5,586 bases of DNA, taken from contig CATPBY010000488.1 in NCBI GenBank assembly GCA_955652845.1, positions 1 through 5,586 of the forward strand. The letters are read 5' to 3'. Below, one piece after another: positions 1 to 5,457 of the stretch (position 1 is its first letter; each line of letters starts with the position of its first letter). Under the pieces are notes generated by a model. That model saw nothing but the letters and a program-made list of their open reading frames with translations, ran no database searches and was not told the origin of the DNA. This DNA comes from an uncultured Terriglobales bacterium (GTDB taxonomy: Bacteria; Acidobacteriota; Terriglobia; Terriglobales; Acidobacteriaceae). The translations under genes were made by a program, and so were the position numbers.

Positions 1-32
1 AGCACCGCGCCTTCCCAGGTTGCTTTTGGCAT
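1..32 (-). CDS. 5' end of a divergent gene, probably a DUF427-family protein (partial)
   Basis: Reading the minus strand from the ATG at 32-30 gives MPKATWEGAVL before the window ends. This short stretch matches the characteristic opening of DUF427 proteins as I know them (M-x-K/R-A-x-W-N-G-x-V-L/I-A-E-S), small single-domain cytosolic proteins of unknown biochemical role. Bacterial Ku proteins open somewhat similarly (x-A-x-W-K-G), but the residues after the glycine fit DUF427 better. There is no clear Shine-Dalgarno sequence upstream. The gene would be divergent from the dimethylargininase homologue, with only about 76 bases between the two starts. With 10 complete codons visible, both the gene and the family are tentative. 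Confidence 0.4.
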   Translation of the reverse strand, partial: MPKATWEGAV

Positions 33-108
33 GATTGCTTGGTTAGATTGCTGAAGCGGGTGGCGGTCGCAAATTTTGATGAGATCGGCAGATTTCAACG
101 GTCATTCG

Positions 109-963
109 ATGGTCGCTCAGTTGCAGCGGGTGCTGGTGTGTTCGCCTTTGTCAGCGGGATGGGCCGACGCTTCAATATCCGAGCACTGGCGCAGACTGGG
201 CTTTCTGCACGCCCCCAACTTCGATGCCGCGCAGGCGCAGCATGATGAATTGTGCCGCCAACTTCAATCGGCAGGCGCCGAAGTAGTGCATCTGCCCGCG
301 TCGTCTCTTTTGTCGCTGGATGCCGTCTACACGCACGATCCATCATTTGCCACCGATGATGGCCTGATTGTGATGAACCCGGGCAAGCCCACTCGCGTAG
401 CCGAAGCCGCACAACATCGCGACCTATGTTGCAATCTCGGAGTTCCGATAGTGGTCGAAATTAAGCCTCCCGGCCTCACCGAAGCTGGGGACATGGTGTG
501 GCTCGATCCGAAAACATTGCTCATCGGTCTTGGCTACCGCACCAATGCCGAGGGAATCAGGCAGATGCGCGCATTTCTGGCTCCCAAGGGCGTGGAAGTT
601 ATCTCGGCCCCGCTGCCTTATGGACCCGGACCGTCGGCTTGCCTGCACCTTATGTCGCTGATCAGTCTGCTGGATGAAGAAACCGCCGTCGTCGATTTGC
701 CGTGGCTGGCGGTCGAAACAGTGGAGCTGTTACGGTCCCGCGGATATAGTTTTATTGAAATCGATTATGCGGAGCGCGCTACGTTGGCCTGCAATGTTCT
801 ATCTTTAGGGAAGAAGCGATTGCTCGCCTTGAAGGAGAATCAGAAGACCAATCAGAAACTCAGTGACGCAGGATTCGAAGTGCGGACCTTCTCCGGCTCC
901 GAACTTTGCGTCAACGGCAGCGGTGGGCCCACCTGCCTGACGCGCCCCTTGCTGCGACTCTGA
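109..963 (+). CDS. Dimethylargininase (DDAH)-like amidinohydrolase of the amidinotransferase fold
   Basis: This 284-residue cytosolic protein belongs to the guanidine-modifying superfamily (DDAH, arginine deiminase, amidinotransferases). DDAH hydrolyses methylated arginine to citrulline and a methylamine. Numbered from the ATG at 109, the residues matching the Pseudomonas aeruginosa enzyme are: D77 in THDPS (active-site Asp), E125 in TEAGD (catalytic Glu), R144 followed by TNAEG (the same TNAEG occurs in the Pseudomonas enzyme), H180 in CLHLMS (catalytic His) and the nucleophile C276 in GGPTCLT near the C-terminus. Length is near the usual 255-290. The residue before D77 is His, where the Pseudomonas enzyme has Glu, so the substrate could be arginine, citrulline or another guanidino/ureido compound. 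No start has a good ribosome binding site. ATG 109 is chosen because family members begin just before the first strand (QRVLVCSP); ATG 79 and TTG 76 are in frame and possible, and a stop at 52-54 bounds the frame upstream. It appears monocistronic. Confidence 0.85.
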   Translation: MVAQLQRVLVCSPLSAGWADASISEHWRRLGFLHAPNFDAAQAQHDELCRQLQSAGAEVVHLPASSLLSLDAVYTHDPSFATDDGLIVMNPGKPTRVAEAAQHRDLCCNLGVPIVVEIKPPGLTEAGDMVWLDPKTLLIGLGYRTNAEGIRQMRAFLAPKGVEVISAPLPYGPGPSACLHLMSLISLLDEETAVVDLPWLAVETVELLRSRGYSFIEIDYAERATLACNVLSLGKKRLLALKENQKTNQKLSDAGFEVRTFSGSELCVNGSGGPTCLTRPLLRL

Positions 964-1003
964 AGCTGCTCGCGGAATGCACCTTCCACTCCCTGCAGGC
1001 CGA

Positions 1004-1029
1004 AGATTACTGGTAACGCTTCGTAATCT
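1004..1029. repeat. Imperfect hairpin downstream of the DDAH-like gene
   Basis: AGATTAC (1004-1010) and GTAATCT (1023-1029) are exact reverse complements separated by 12 bases. The structure lies 40 bases past the stop of the DDAH-like gene. The stem is AT-rich and no T-run follows, so it is a poor intrinsic terminator. The rest of the 964-1250 gap shows no convincing gene on either strand. Confidence 0.25.
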
Positions 1030-1107
1030 ACGGTGTTTGAAGTACAGGGTTTGCTGTAAGCGCAATTTGCATGGTAGTGCATTTCCTGCCGAAGTAAGTC
1101 TGGTTCC

Positions 1108-1137
1108 TTCACTGCGCTGGCCACGCCGCGATATACA
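1108..1137 (+). promoter_or_regulatory. Weak sigma-70-like promoter candidate for the small exported protein
   Basis: TTCACT (1108-1113) and TATACA (1132-1137) are 18 bases apart, each matching four of six consensus positions. Transcription would start near 1144 and leave a 5' leader of about 105 bases before the GTG at 1251. An AGGAG at 1141-1145 is followed by a possible 11-codon reading frame (ATG 1156 to TAG 1191, MQPWLLICTTK), too short to call as a gene. This is only the best match in the gap. Confidence 0.2.
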
Positions 1138-1241
1138 CATAGGAGATTTCTGCTGCATGCAACCGTGGCTACTGATTTGCACAACTAAGTAGGGGCTCAA
1201 ACGTAGGGAGATCGCAGCTCTCGAATTTGGGTCCGAGTATT

Positions 1242-1247
1242 GGAGGG
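1242..1247 (+). promoter_or_regulatory. Ribosome binding site selecting the GTG start at 1251
   Basis: GGAGGG lies 3 bases before the GTG at 1251. It favours this start over the in-frame TTG at 1227, which has no comparable site and would place a neutral extension in front of the typical KKH-plus-hydrophobic N-terminus. Confidence 0.65.
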
Positions 1248-1250
1248 ATT

Positions 1251-1694
1251 GTGAAAAAGCATAGTTCGTGGCTGGCTCTTGTGGTTTTTTGCACGGCGGC
1301 GATTTTTGCAGCTGCGCTGGGGTTAACCATCCTGCTGGCGGGTGGGACCATCGCATTCGCCGTGGGCGGGGCCTCGAACGAGCGGTCCTCGGCGGTTTCT
1401 GGCGGCGTATCAGCAGGTAACGATGGCAGTTCAGACGCCGCAAAGACCTACGCTGGCATTATCACGGACTCTCATTGCGGAGCTCGTCACGCGATCGATT
1501 CCGGGAAGACAGCCAATCAATGCGCCATGATGTGCGTGCGCGCCGGCTCCAGGTATGCGCTGGTGGATGGTGATATGCACTACTTCCTTGCCGGCAGCGA
1601 GGATACTCTAGATAGATTAGCGGGCGAGAGAGCGACAATCGCAGGCGCTCTGGATGGAGATACCATCCACGTGATTTCCGTTTCCACCCAATAA
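1251..1694 (+). CDS. Small membrane-anchored or exported Cys/His protein of unknown function
   Basis: A 147-residue protein starting at GTG. Residues 1-6 are positively charged (KKH), followed by an unusually long hydrophobic stretch at 7-40, long enough for one extended helix or a short two-helix hairpin. AFA at 35-37 could be a signal peptidase I site; C14 is not in a good lipobox because Phe precedes it. A Ser/Gly/Ala-rich linker (41-65) leads to a compact domain with the motif ITDSHCGARH (71-80), then C91 and C95 spaced CxxxC, and a C-terminal beta-rich part (LAGERATIAGALDGDTIHVISV region, 123-144) that looks OB-fold-like. I associate this pattern (ItDs.CGa.H, paired Cys, GerV.v.G.ldG..I.V) with short exported proteins common in Acidobacteriota, possibly DUF5818-like; I cannot verify that here. 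H75, C76, H80, C91 and C95 could bind metal or form disulfides in the periplasm. It is converged on by the PIN/TRAM gene 11 bases downstream. Confidence 0.8.
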   Translation: MKKHSSWLALVVFCTAAIFAAALGLTILLAGGTIAFAVGGASNERSSAVSGGVSAGNDGSSDAAKTYAGIITDSHCGARHAIDSGKTANQCAMMCVRAGSRYALVDGDMHYFLAGSEDTLDRLAGERATIAGALDGDTIHVISVSTQ

Positions 1695-1705
1695 TACGAC
1701 CATTC

Positions 1706-2812
1706 TTACTCGATCGGCCTCTCCACCATCATGGGCTGAGGCTTTTTGGGGTCAGCACTCGGCGCCGCCGGAACCGCAGGTACACTGGCAATGTTCACCG
1801 CCGTTCGCGGCTCGGCTCGAACCCCGGCGCGCTCGTCCCATTTTCCGAAGATCATTTTCCCGGCGGTAGTTTGCAGGACGGAAGTTACGGAGATGTCGAT
1901 AGTCTTGCCAATCATCTTGCGCGCGTTATCCACGACCACCATGGTGCCATCGTCGAGATAAGCCACTCCCTGGTTATATTCCTTCCCTTCTTTGAGGATA
2001 AAGACCCGCATGGTCTCTCCCGGAAGAACGATGGGCTTCAGCGAGTTGGCCAGCTCATTTATGTTCAGGACTTCCACACCCTGCAACTGCGCGACTTTGT
2101 TCAGGTTGAAGTCATTGGTGATGATCTTGCCTTCATACAGTTTGGCCAGTTCAATCAATTTCAAATCGACTTCGCGGACCGAGGGGAAGTCATCTTCCAC
2201 AATCTGAATTTGCAGGGAAGCCACCTTTTGCAATCGCTGAAGGATGTCGAGACCGCGGCGCCCGCGGTTGCGTTTCAGCGAATCGGCCGAGTCGGCCACC
2301 AGTTGCAACTCGCGCAAAACAAACTGTGGAGTGACGATAACGCCGTCAAGAAATCCGGTCTCCGCAATATCGGCAATGCGGCCGTCGATGATGACGCTGG
2401 TATCAAGAATTTTGTAGCTCTTTCTCGACTGCTTCTCGCCCCCGAAGACGCCGCCCAGAGCCGCCAGATTGAGCAAGTCGCCCTTATTTGCGCCTACGAT
2501 CAATCCGACATAAGCCATTAACAGCATGACTATGATCTGCAGAAAACTCTGAGTGTGGCCGGGAGGAATGCTGTTGCGAATGACCAGCGCAAACAGGTAA
2601 GCGCCGAAGATACCAAGCACACTGCCGATCGCAGCCCCAATTAAGCGGGTGAGACTGACGGCGCGCAGCTTCCATTCAAATAGTACGATCGCCAGGCCGA
2701 TACAAACGCCAATGCCGGCGTCGAATTTCGCCGGAAGACCAAAGGGACTAATAAGATAACAAGTTACCGCAACAATAATGACGAACAACAGCCGAACCAC
2801 GAATAAGTCCAC
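1706..2812 (-). CDS. YacL-like integral membrane protein with PIN and TRAM domains
   Basis: A 368-residue protein. Four hydrophobic segments occupy the N-terminus (about 3-22, 31-47, 57-78 and 88-107), anchoring a cytoplasmic PIN-type nuclease-fold domain (about 134-255) and a TRAM RNA-binding domain (about 258-322). The PIN acidic residues are in place: D137 and D143 in ILDTSVIIDGR, E168 in VLRELQ, D216 in EVDLKL and D234 in TNDFNL, so a metal-dependent RNase active site looks intact. A Pro/Ala-rich low-complexity tail (about 335-368) follows. The architecture matches Bacillus YacL and its homologues in cyanobacteria, Thermus and others, which are presumed membrane-associated RNases; the substrate is not established to my knowledge. 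It is not a VapC-type toxin: the domain order and membrane segments differ and no antitoxin gene is adjacent. The start is GTG at 2812, supported by a strong ribosome binding site. It is transcribed alone, divergently from the oxidoreductase gene. Confidence 0.92.
   Translation of the reverse strand: MDLFVVRLLFVIIVAVTCYLISPFGLPAKFDAGIGVCIGLAIVLFEWKLRAVSLTRLIGAAIGSVLGIFGAYLFALVIRNSIPPGHTQSFLQIIVMLLMAYVGLIVGANKGDLLNLAALGGVFGGEKQSRKSYKILDTSVIIDGRIADIAETGFLDGVIVTPQFVLRELQLVADSADSLKRNRGRRGLDILQRLQKVASLQIQIVEDDFPSVREVDLKLIELAKLYEGKIITNDFNLNKVAQLQGVEVLNINELANSLKPIVLPGETMRVFILKEGKEYNQGVAYLDDGTMVVVDNARKMIGKTIDISVTSVLQTTAGKMIFGKWDERAGVRAEPRTAVNIASVPAVPAAPSADPKKPQPMMVERPIE
1717..1747 (+). terminator. 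Terminator-like hairpin for the small exported protein gene
   Basis: GCCTC (1717-1721) pairs with GAGGC (1738-1742), and five T residues follow at once (1743-1747), as in a plus-strand intrinsic terminator. A small CCA/TGG inner stem may shorten the 16-base loop. It begins 23 bases after the stop at 1694 and lies within the last codons of the convergent PIN/TRAM gene. The stem is only 5 base pairs, so it may be weak or fortuitous. Confidence 0.35.
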
Positions 2813-2819
2813 TAAGTGG

Positions 2820-2826
2820 CCTCCCC
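2820..2826 (-). promoter_or_regulatory. Strong ribosome binding site for the PIN/TRAM gene
   Basis: On the minus strand GGGGAGG lies 7 bases before the GTG start at 2812. Its strength and spacing fix the non-ATG start and imply efficient translation. Confidence 0.75.
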
Positions 2827-2857
2827 TGGACCTGGTTGGCGCTCCGCCGCGAATCCA

Positions 2858-2886
2858 GATCCCGCACTGGCTCTACGTCTTGTCAA
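2858..2886 (-). promoter_or_regulatory. Possible promoter of the PIN/TRAM gene (consensus -35, poor -10)
   Basis: The minus strand carries an exact TTGACA (2886-2881). At the standard 17-base spacing the -10 position (2863-2858) reads GGGATC, a poor match, so either an activator is needed or the hexamer is fortuitous. The location, 69 bases upstream of the start codon, is reasonable for a promoter. Confidence 0.25.
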
Positions 2887-2912
2887 TTAAACAGCGCCAG
2901 TGTTCTTTTAAG

Positions 2913-2947
2913 CGGAGCCTATGAATTAACAATGAAACATTGCTCCG
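2913..2947. repeat. Nested inverted repeats with a 13-base palindrome in the divergent intergenic region
   Basis: CAATG-AAA-CATTG (2930-2942) is a perfect inverted repeat with a 3-base centre. It sits inside a second pair, CGGAGC (2913-2918) and GCTCCG (2942-2947), which shares its last base with the palindrome. Its place between two divergent genes fits a transcription factor operator or a structured leader; no named regulator motif is recognised. Confidence 0.35.
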
Positions 2948-2948
2948 G

Positions 2949-2965
2949 GCCCGAAAAATCCGGGC
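2949..2965. repeat. GC-rich hairpin in the divergent intergenic region
   Basis: GCCCG (2949-2953) and CGGGC (2961-2965) pair across the A-rich loop AAAAATC; a G-T wobble could add one more pair. It starts 2 bases after the preceding nested repeat. No T-run follows on either strand, so it is not a typical terminator. Confidence 0.3.
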
Positions 2966-3066
2966 TGGCTGACTGCAATATGACACGAAGTATATACCCG
3001 CGCGAAGCTCTTTGGGATCGCCACAAGCTTCGAATCGGTTACCACCGGTATCGTGGATTGTGAGGC

Positions 3067-3075
3067 TGGTACACT
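3067..3075 (+). promoter_or_regulatory. Extended -10 element directly upstream of the oxidoreductase start
   Basis: TGGTACACT matches the extended -10 form TGnTAnnnT. No -35 hexamer is evident 17 bases upstream. Transcription would begin about 7 bases later, at 3082-3083, which coincides with the ATG at 3083. Together with the absence of a Shine-Dalgarno sequence near that ATG, this suggests a leaderless or near-leaderless transcript. Confidence 0.4.
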
Positions 3076-3082
3076 TCTTCGA

Positions 3083-4042
3083 ATGAAGGCTCTCGTCATC
3101 CGCCGCTTGGGCGGCCCGGACGTGCTCGAAGTAACTCAGGCCGCTGATCCCGTCCTCTCGTCCGGAGAGGAAATGGTGCGAGTGGAAGCGGGGGGAATTA
3201 ACTTTGCCGATATTATGACCGCGCAAGGCGGCTATCCCGGAGCACCGAAACCGCCGTTGATTGCCGGACGTGAATTCTGCGGCACGCGCGAGCGTGATGG
3301 AGAGCGGGTTATGGGATACGCGCAATGGGCAGCCTTCGCCGAACGGATTGCTGCTCGAGCCGATTTGCTGTGGCCGGTTCCTGCAAGCTGGAGCGCGGAA
3401 CAGGGGGCCGCTTTCCCGGTCAACTACTTCACCGCATACTTCGCTTACTGGAAGGCGGGCCTGCTCGAGAAATCAAAAGGCGCCGTGCCCCGCGTTCTTA
3501 TCCATGCGGTTGCTGGAGGAGTGGGAACCGCAGCAGTTCAAATCGGCAAATTGTTGGGAATAGAAATGTATGGAACTTCTTCATCCGAAGAAAAACTGGC
3601 GCGAGTTAAACAATTGGGCTTGCACCACGGCATTAACTACAAGCAGATCGATTATGAGCAGGCGATAAGCGAAATGACCAGCGGCGAGGGCGTGGATGCG
3701 GTGTTCGAGATGCTGGGCGGCGAGCACACCGCAAAAAGCCTTCGCTGCCTGCGCGATTTCGGACGCGTGATTGTGTACGGAACTGCGACCGGTCAGCGCG
3801 CAGAAATCGATGCCCGTGCTTTGTATGCTAAAGGCGCCAGCGTGCATGGATTGTGGCTGACATATTTATCTGCGAAGCGCGACCTGATGGATGCGGCCTG
3901 GCAACAGCTTTCGGCATGGATCGTCGAAGGACATCTGCATCCTGTCGTCGGAAATGTCTTCCCGCTGGAACGCGCCGCAGAAGCCTACCGGCTGTTGCTT
4001 GAGCGCAAGAACTTCGGAAAAGTTGTGCTCAAGATAACCTGA
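3083..4042 (+). CDS. Zinc-free quinone oxidoreductase-type medium-chain dehydrogenase/reductase
   Basis: A 319-residue cytosolic NAD(P)H-dependent oxidoreductase of the medium-chain dehydrogenase/reductase superfamily, quinone oxidoreductase (QOR/zeta-crystallin) branch. The N-terminal GroES-like domain (about 1-125) opens with the family signature MKALVIRRLGGPDVLEV and contains GGINFADIM (37-45) and the GREFCGT segment (62-68). The Rossmann domain (about 126-260) has the nucleotide-binding turn HAVAGGVGTAAVQ (141-153), with the AxxGxxG pattern typical of this branch. The Cys/His ligands of catalytic and structural zinc sites are absent, as expected for QOR types. The C-terminus (EGHLHPVV and FGKVVLKI) is canonical and complete. 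The segment after GREFCGT is shorter than usual (RERDGERVMGY), trimming the loop before the GxRV motif. The physiological substrate, a quinone or another activated enone, cannot be read from sequence. The start is ATG 3083; GTG 3053 is in frame but adds ten residues outside the family signature. Confidence 0.92.
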   Translation: MKALVIRRLGGPDVLEVTQAADPVLSSGEEMVRVEAGGINFADIMTAQGGYPGAPKPPLIAGREFCGTRERDGERVMGYAQWAAFAERIAARADLLWPVPASWSAEQGAAFPVNYFTAYFAYWKAGLLEKSKGAVPRVLIHAVAGGVGTAAVQIGKLLGIEMYGTSSSEEKLARVKQLGLHHGINYKQIDYEQAISEMTSGEGVDAVFEMLGGEHTAKSLRCLRDFGRVIVYGTATGQRAEIDARALYAKGASVHGLWLTYLSAKRDLMDAAWQQLSAWIVEGHLHPVVGNVFPLERAAEAYRLLLERKNFGKVVLKIT

Positions 4043-4135
4043 CTTCCACGGCCAGGACGCCAATTCAGAGAAACCTTCCGCTGGAAACAACCAGGCGCAC
4101 TCTATGGGGATGCCGGGGGTTGATGCCCATACATT

Positions 4136-4141
4136 TAGAAT
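4136..4141 (+). promoter_or_regulatory. Possible -10 hexamer upstream of waaA
   Basis: TAGAAT matches TATAAT at five of six positions and ends 12 bases before the waaA ATG. No -35 is visible at the usual distance. The 111-base spacer (4043-4153) has no strong terminator, so waaA may also be read through from the oxidoreductase gene. Confidence 0.25.
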
Positions 4142-4153
4142 GTCACTTCTGCC

Positions 4154-5455
4154 ATGTATATATTTTACAGCGCGCTGCTGGCAACCGCTCTGCTGGTCAG
4201 TCTTCCCTATTGGCTTTTGCAGATGCTGCGTCACGGCAAGTACAACGAGGGCATAGCTCAACGGCTGGGCAAAGCGCCATTCGCAATACCCTCAACTGTT
4301 CGAACGATTTGGGTCCATGCCGTCTCCGTTGGCGAGGTGCTGGCAGTGAGTGGGTTGATCGAGGAATTGCGGCGCCGGTTTCCTGAACATCGTGTCGTGA
4401 TTTCAACCACGACGTCCACCGGCCAGAAACTTGCCCGTCAAAGTTTTGGCGAACATAGTGTTTTTTATTTTCCGCTGGATTTCGCTTTTGCGGTACGCCC
4501 CTACCTGCGCAGGCTGCACCCCGACCTGATCGTAATTGCTGAAACCGAGTTCTGGCCGAATTTCCTGCGTCTGGCGCACGCCAGCGGAGCACGAATTGCT
4601 GTGGTGAACGCCCGGATTTCCGACCGCTCCTGGCCGGGATACCGCCGCTTCGGATTTTTGCTGTCGCGAGTTCTTCCGCACATCGATCGCTTCCTGGCTC
4701 AGAGCGACGAAGATGCCCGTCGGCTTCAGGATATCGGCGTTTCCCCGGACCGCATCGAAGTCAAAGGGAATCTGAAATTCGACATACCTGCACCTGCTCC
4801 GCCGCCGATTGTCGGCAGCCTGAGGAACGCATTCCAACAGGCGGGCGCCGGACCGATTCTGGTGTGCGGCAGCACCATGGAAGATGAAGAACCGCTGTTA
4901 GTGCGGGCTTTTGAGAACGTGTTGGCCAGTTATCCTCGCGCCATGATGATTCTTGCGCCCCGGCGCCCGGAGCGCTTTACTGAAGTTGCGAAGCTGCTGG
5001 AACACCTGGGGATCCGCTACTGGCGTCGTTCTCTGTGGAACGGGGACCTGGTTTCGGGCGGAGTATTCCTGATTGATACCATCGGCGAGCTCGCCTCGAT
5101 TTACAGCCTGGGAGATGTTGCCTTCGTTGGAGGAAGTCTGGTCCCTCGTGGAGGCCATAACATTATCGAACCGGCCCGCTATGGAGTGCCGATCATTGTC
5201 GGGAATCACACCGAGAATTTCCGCGATATTGTGGGACTGTTTCAGAGCCGGGACGCGGTGCGTGTGGTTGGACCGGCTGAGTTTCCTCTGGTGCTGATGG
5301 AACTCTTATCCAATGAAGTGGAGCGCAGGGCGCTAGGCTGCCGAGGCGCCGAGACATTGCGATCGCAAATGGGCGCTACACAGGAGACCTTGCGGATCCT
5401 CGAACAATTGTTGCAGCCGTCATCAGAGCATGTCGCCGTGCGGGCAAGAGAATAG
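4154..5455 (+). CDS. waaA: 3-deoxy-D-manno-octulosonic acid (Kdo) transferase
   Basis: WaaA (KdtA), 433 residues, transfers Kdo from CMP-Kdo to the lipid A precursor at the cytoplasmic face of the inner membrane. It has the usual N-terminal hydrophobic anchor (about 2-23) followed by the Gly/Arg-rich GKYNEGIAQRLGK region. Diagnostic motifs of this GT-B enzyme are WVHAVSVGE (53-61, with the catalytic base E61), the STTTSTGQ segment (84-91), IAETEFWPN (128-136), NARISDRS (152-159), KGNLKFD (204-210), CGSTMEDEEP (238-247), APRRPERF (268-275) and the C-terminal CMP-Kdo-binding stretch DTIGELASIYSLGD then GGSLVPRGGHNIIEPA (326-341). Length is normal. The number of Kdo residues added cannot be told from sequence. 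No Shine-Dalgarno sequence precedes ATG 4154, but an in-frame TAG at 4136-4138 excludes an upstream start and the anchor begins immediately. lpxK follows after 2 bases. Confidence 0.96.
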   Translation: MYIFYSALLATALLVSLPYWLLQMLRHGKYNEGIAQRLGKAPFAIPSTVRTIWVHAVSVGEVLAVSGLIEELRRRFPEHRVVISTTTSTGQKLARQSFGEHSVFYFPLDFAFAVRPYLRRLHPDLIVIAETEFWPNFLRLAHASGARIAVVNARISDRSWPGYRRFGFLLSRVLPHIDRFLAQSDEDARRLQDIGVSPDRIEVKGNLKFDIPAPAPPPIVGSLRNAFQQAGAGPILVCGSTMEDEEPLLVRAFENVLASYPRAMMILAPRRPERFTEVAKLLEHLGIRYWRRSLWNGDLVSGGVFLIDTIGELASIYSLGDVAFVGGSLVPRGGHNIIEPARYGVPIIVGNHTENFRDIVGLFQSRDAVRVVGPAEFPLVLMELLSNEVERRALGCRGAETLRSQMGATQETLRILEQLLQPSSEHVAVRARE

Positions 5456-5457
5456 GG

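Noticed and set aside
977..1192. A 71-codon plus-strand frame in the gap after the DDAH-like gene
   Set aside because: No ribosome binding site, an irregular composition rich in Arg, Cys and Leu, and no recognisable family. The 11-codon frame at 1156-1191 has an AGGAG upstream but is too short to support.
805..1443. A 212-codon minus-strand reading frame across the 964-1250 gap
   Set aside because: It overlaps the 3' end of the DDAH-like gene and the 5' end of the small protein gene on the other strand; its product is Arg/Pro/Ser-rich without domain character, as expected of a shadow frame.
1871..2521. A 216-codon plus-strand reading frame opposite the PIN/TRAM gene
   Set aside because: It is fully antisense to a well-supported gene, its product has no recognisable domain, and its length follows from the codon bias of the opposite strand.
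1706..2812. Toxin-antitoxin (VapC-like) interpretation of the PIN domain
   Set aside because: VapC toxins are about 130-residue soluble proteins with an upstream antitoxin. This protein has four membrane segments, a TRAM domain and no small partner gene.
2836..3063. A 75-codon plus-strand frame in the divergent intergenic region
   Set aside because: It lacks a ribosome binding site, its composition is not protein-like, and it runs through the palindrome and hairpin region.
3028..3085. Direct repeat CTTCGAAT near the oxidoreductase start
   Set aside because: Two copies of an 8-base word about 50 bases apart are easily expected by chance and do not align with any promoter element.
4104..4130. 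ATGGG/CCCAT inverted repeat between the oxidoreductase and waaA as a terminator
   Set aside because: The stem is five base pairs with a long loop and no following T-run, so termination is not supported.
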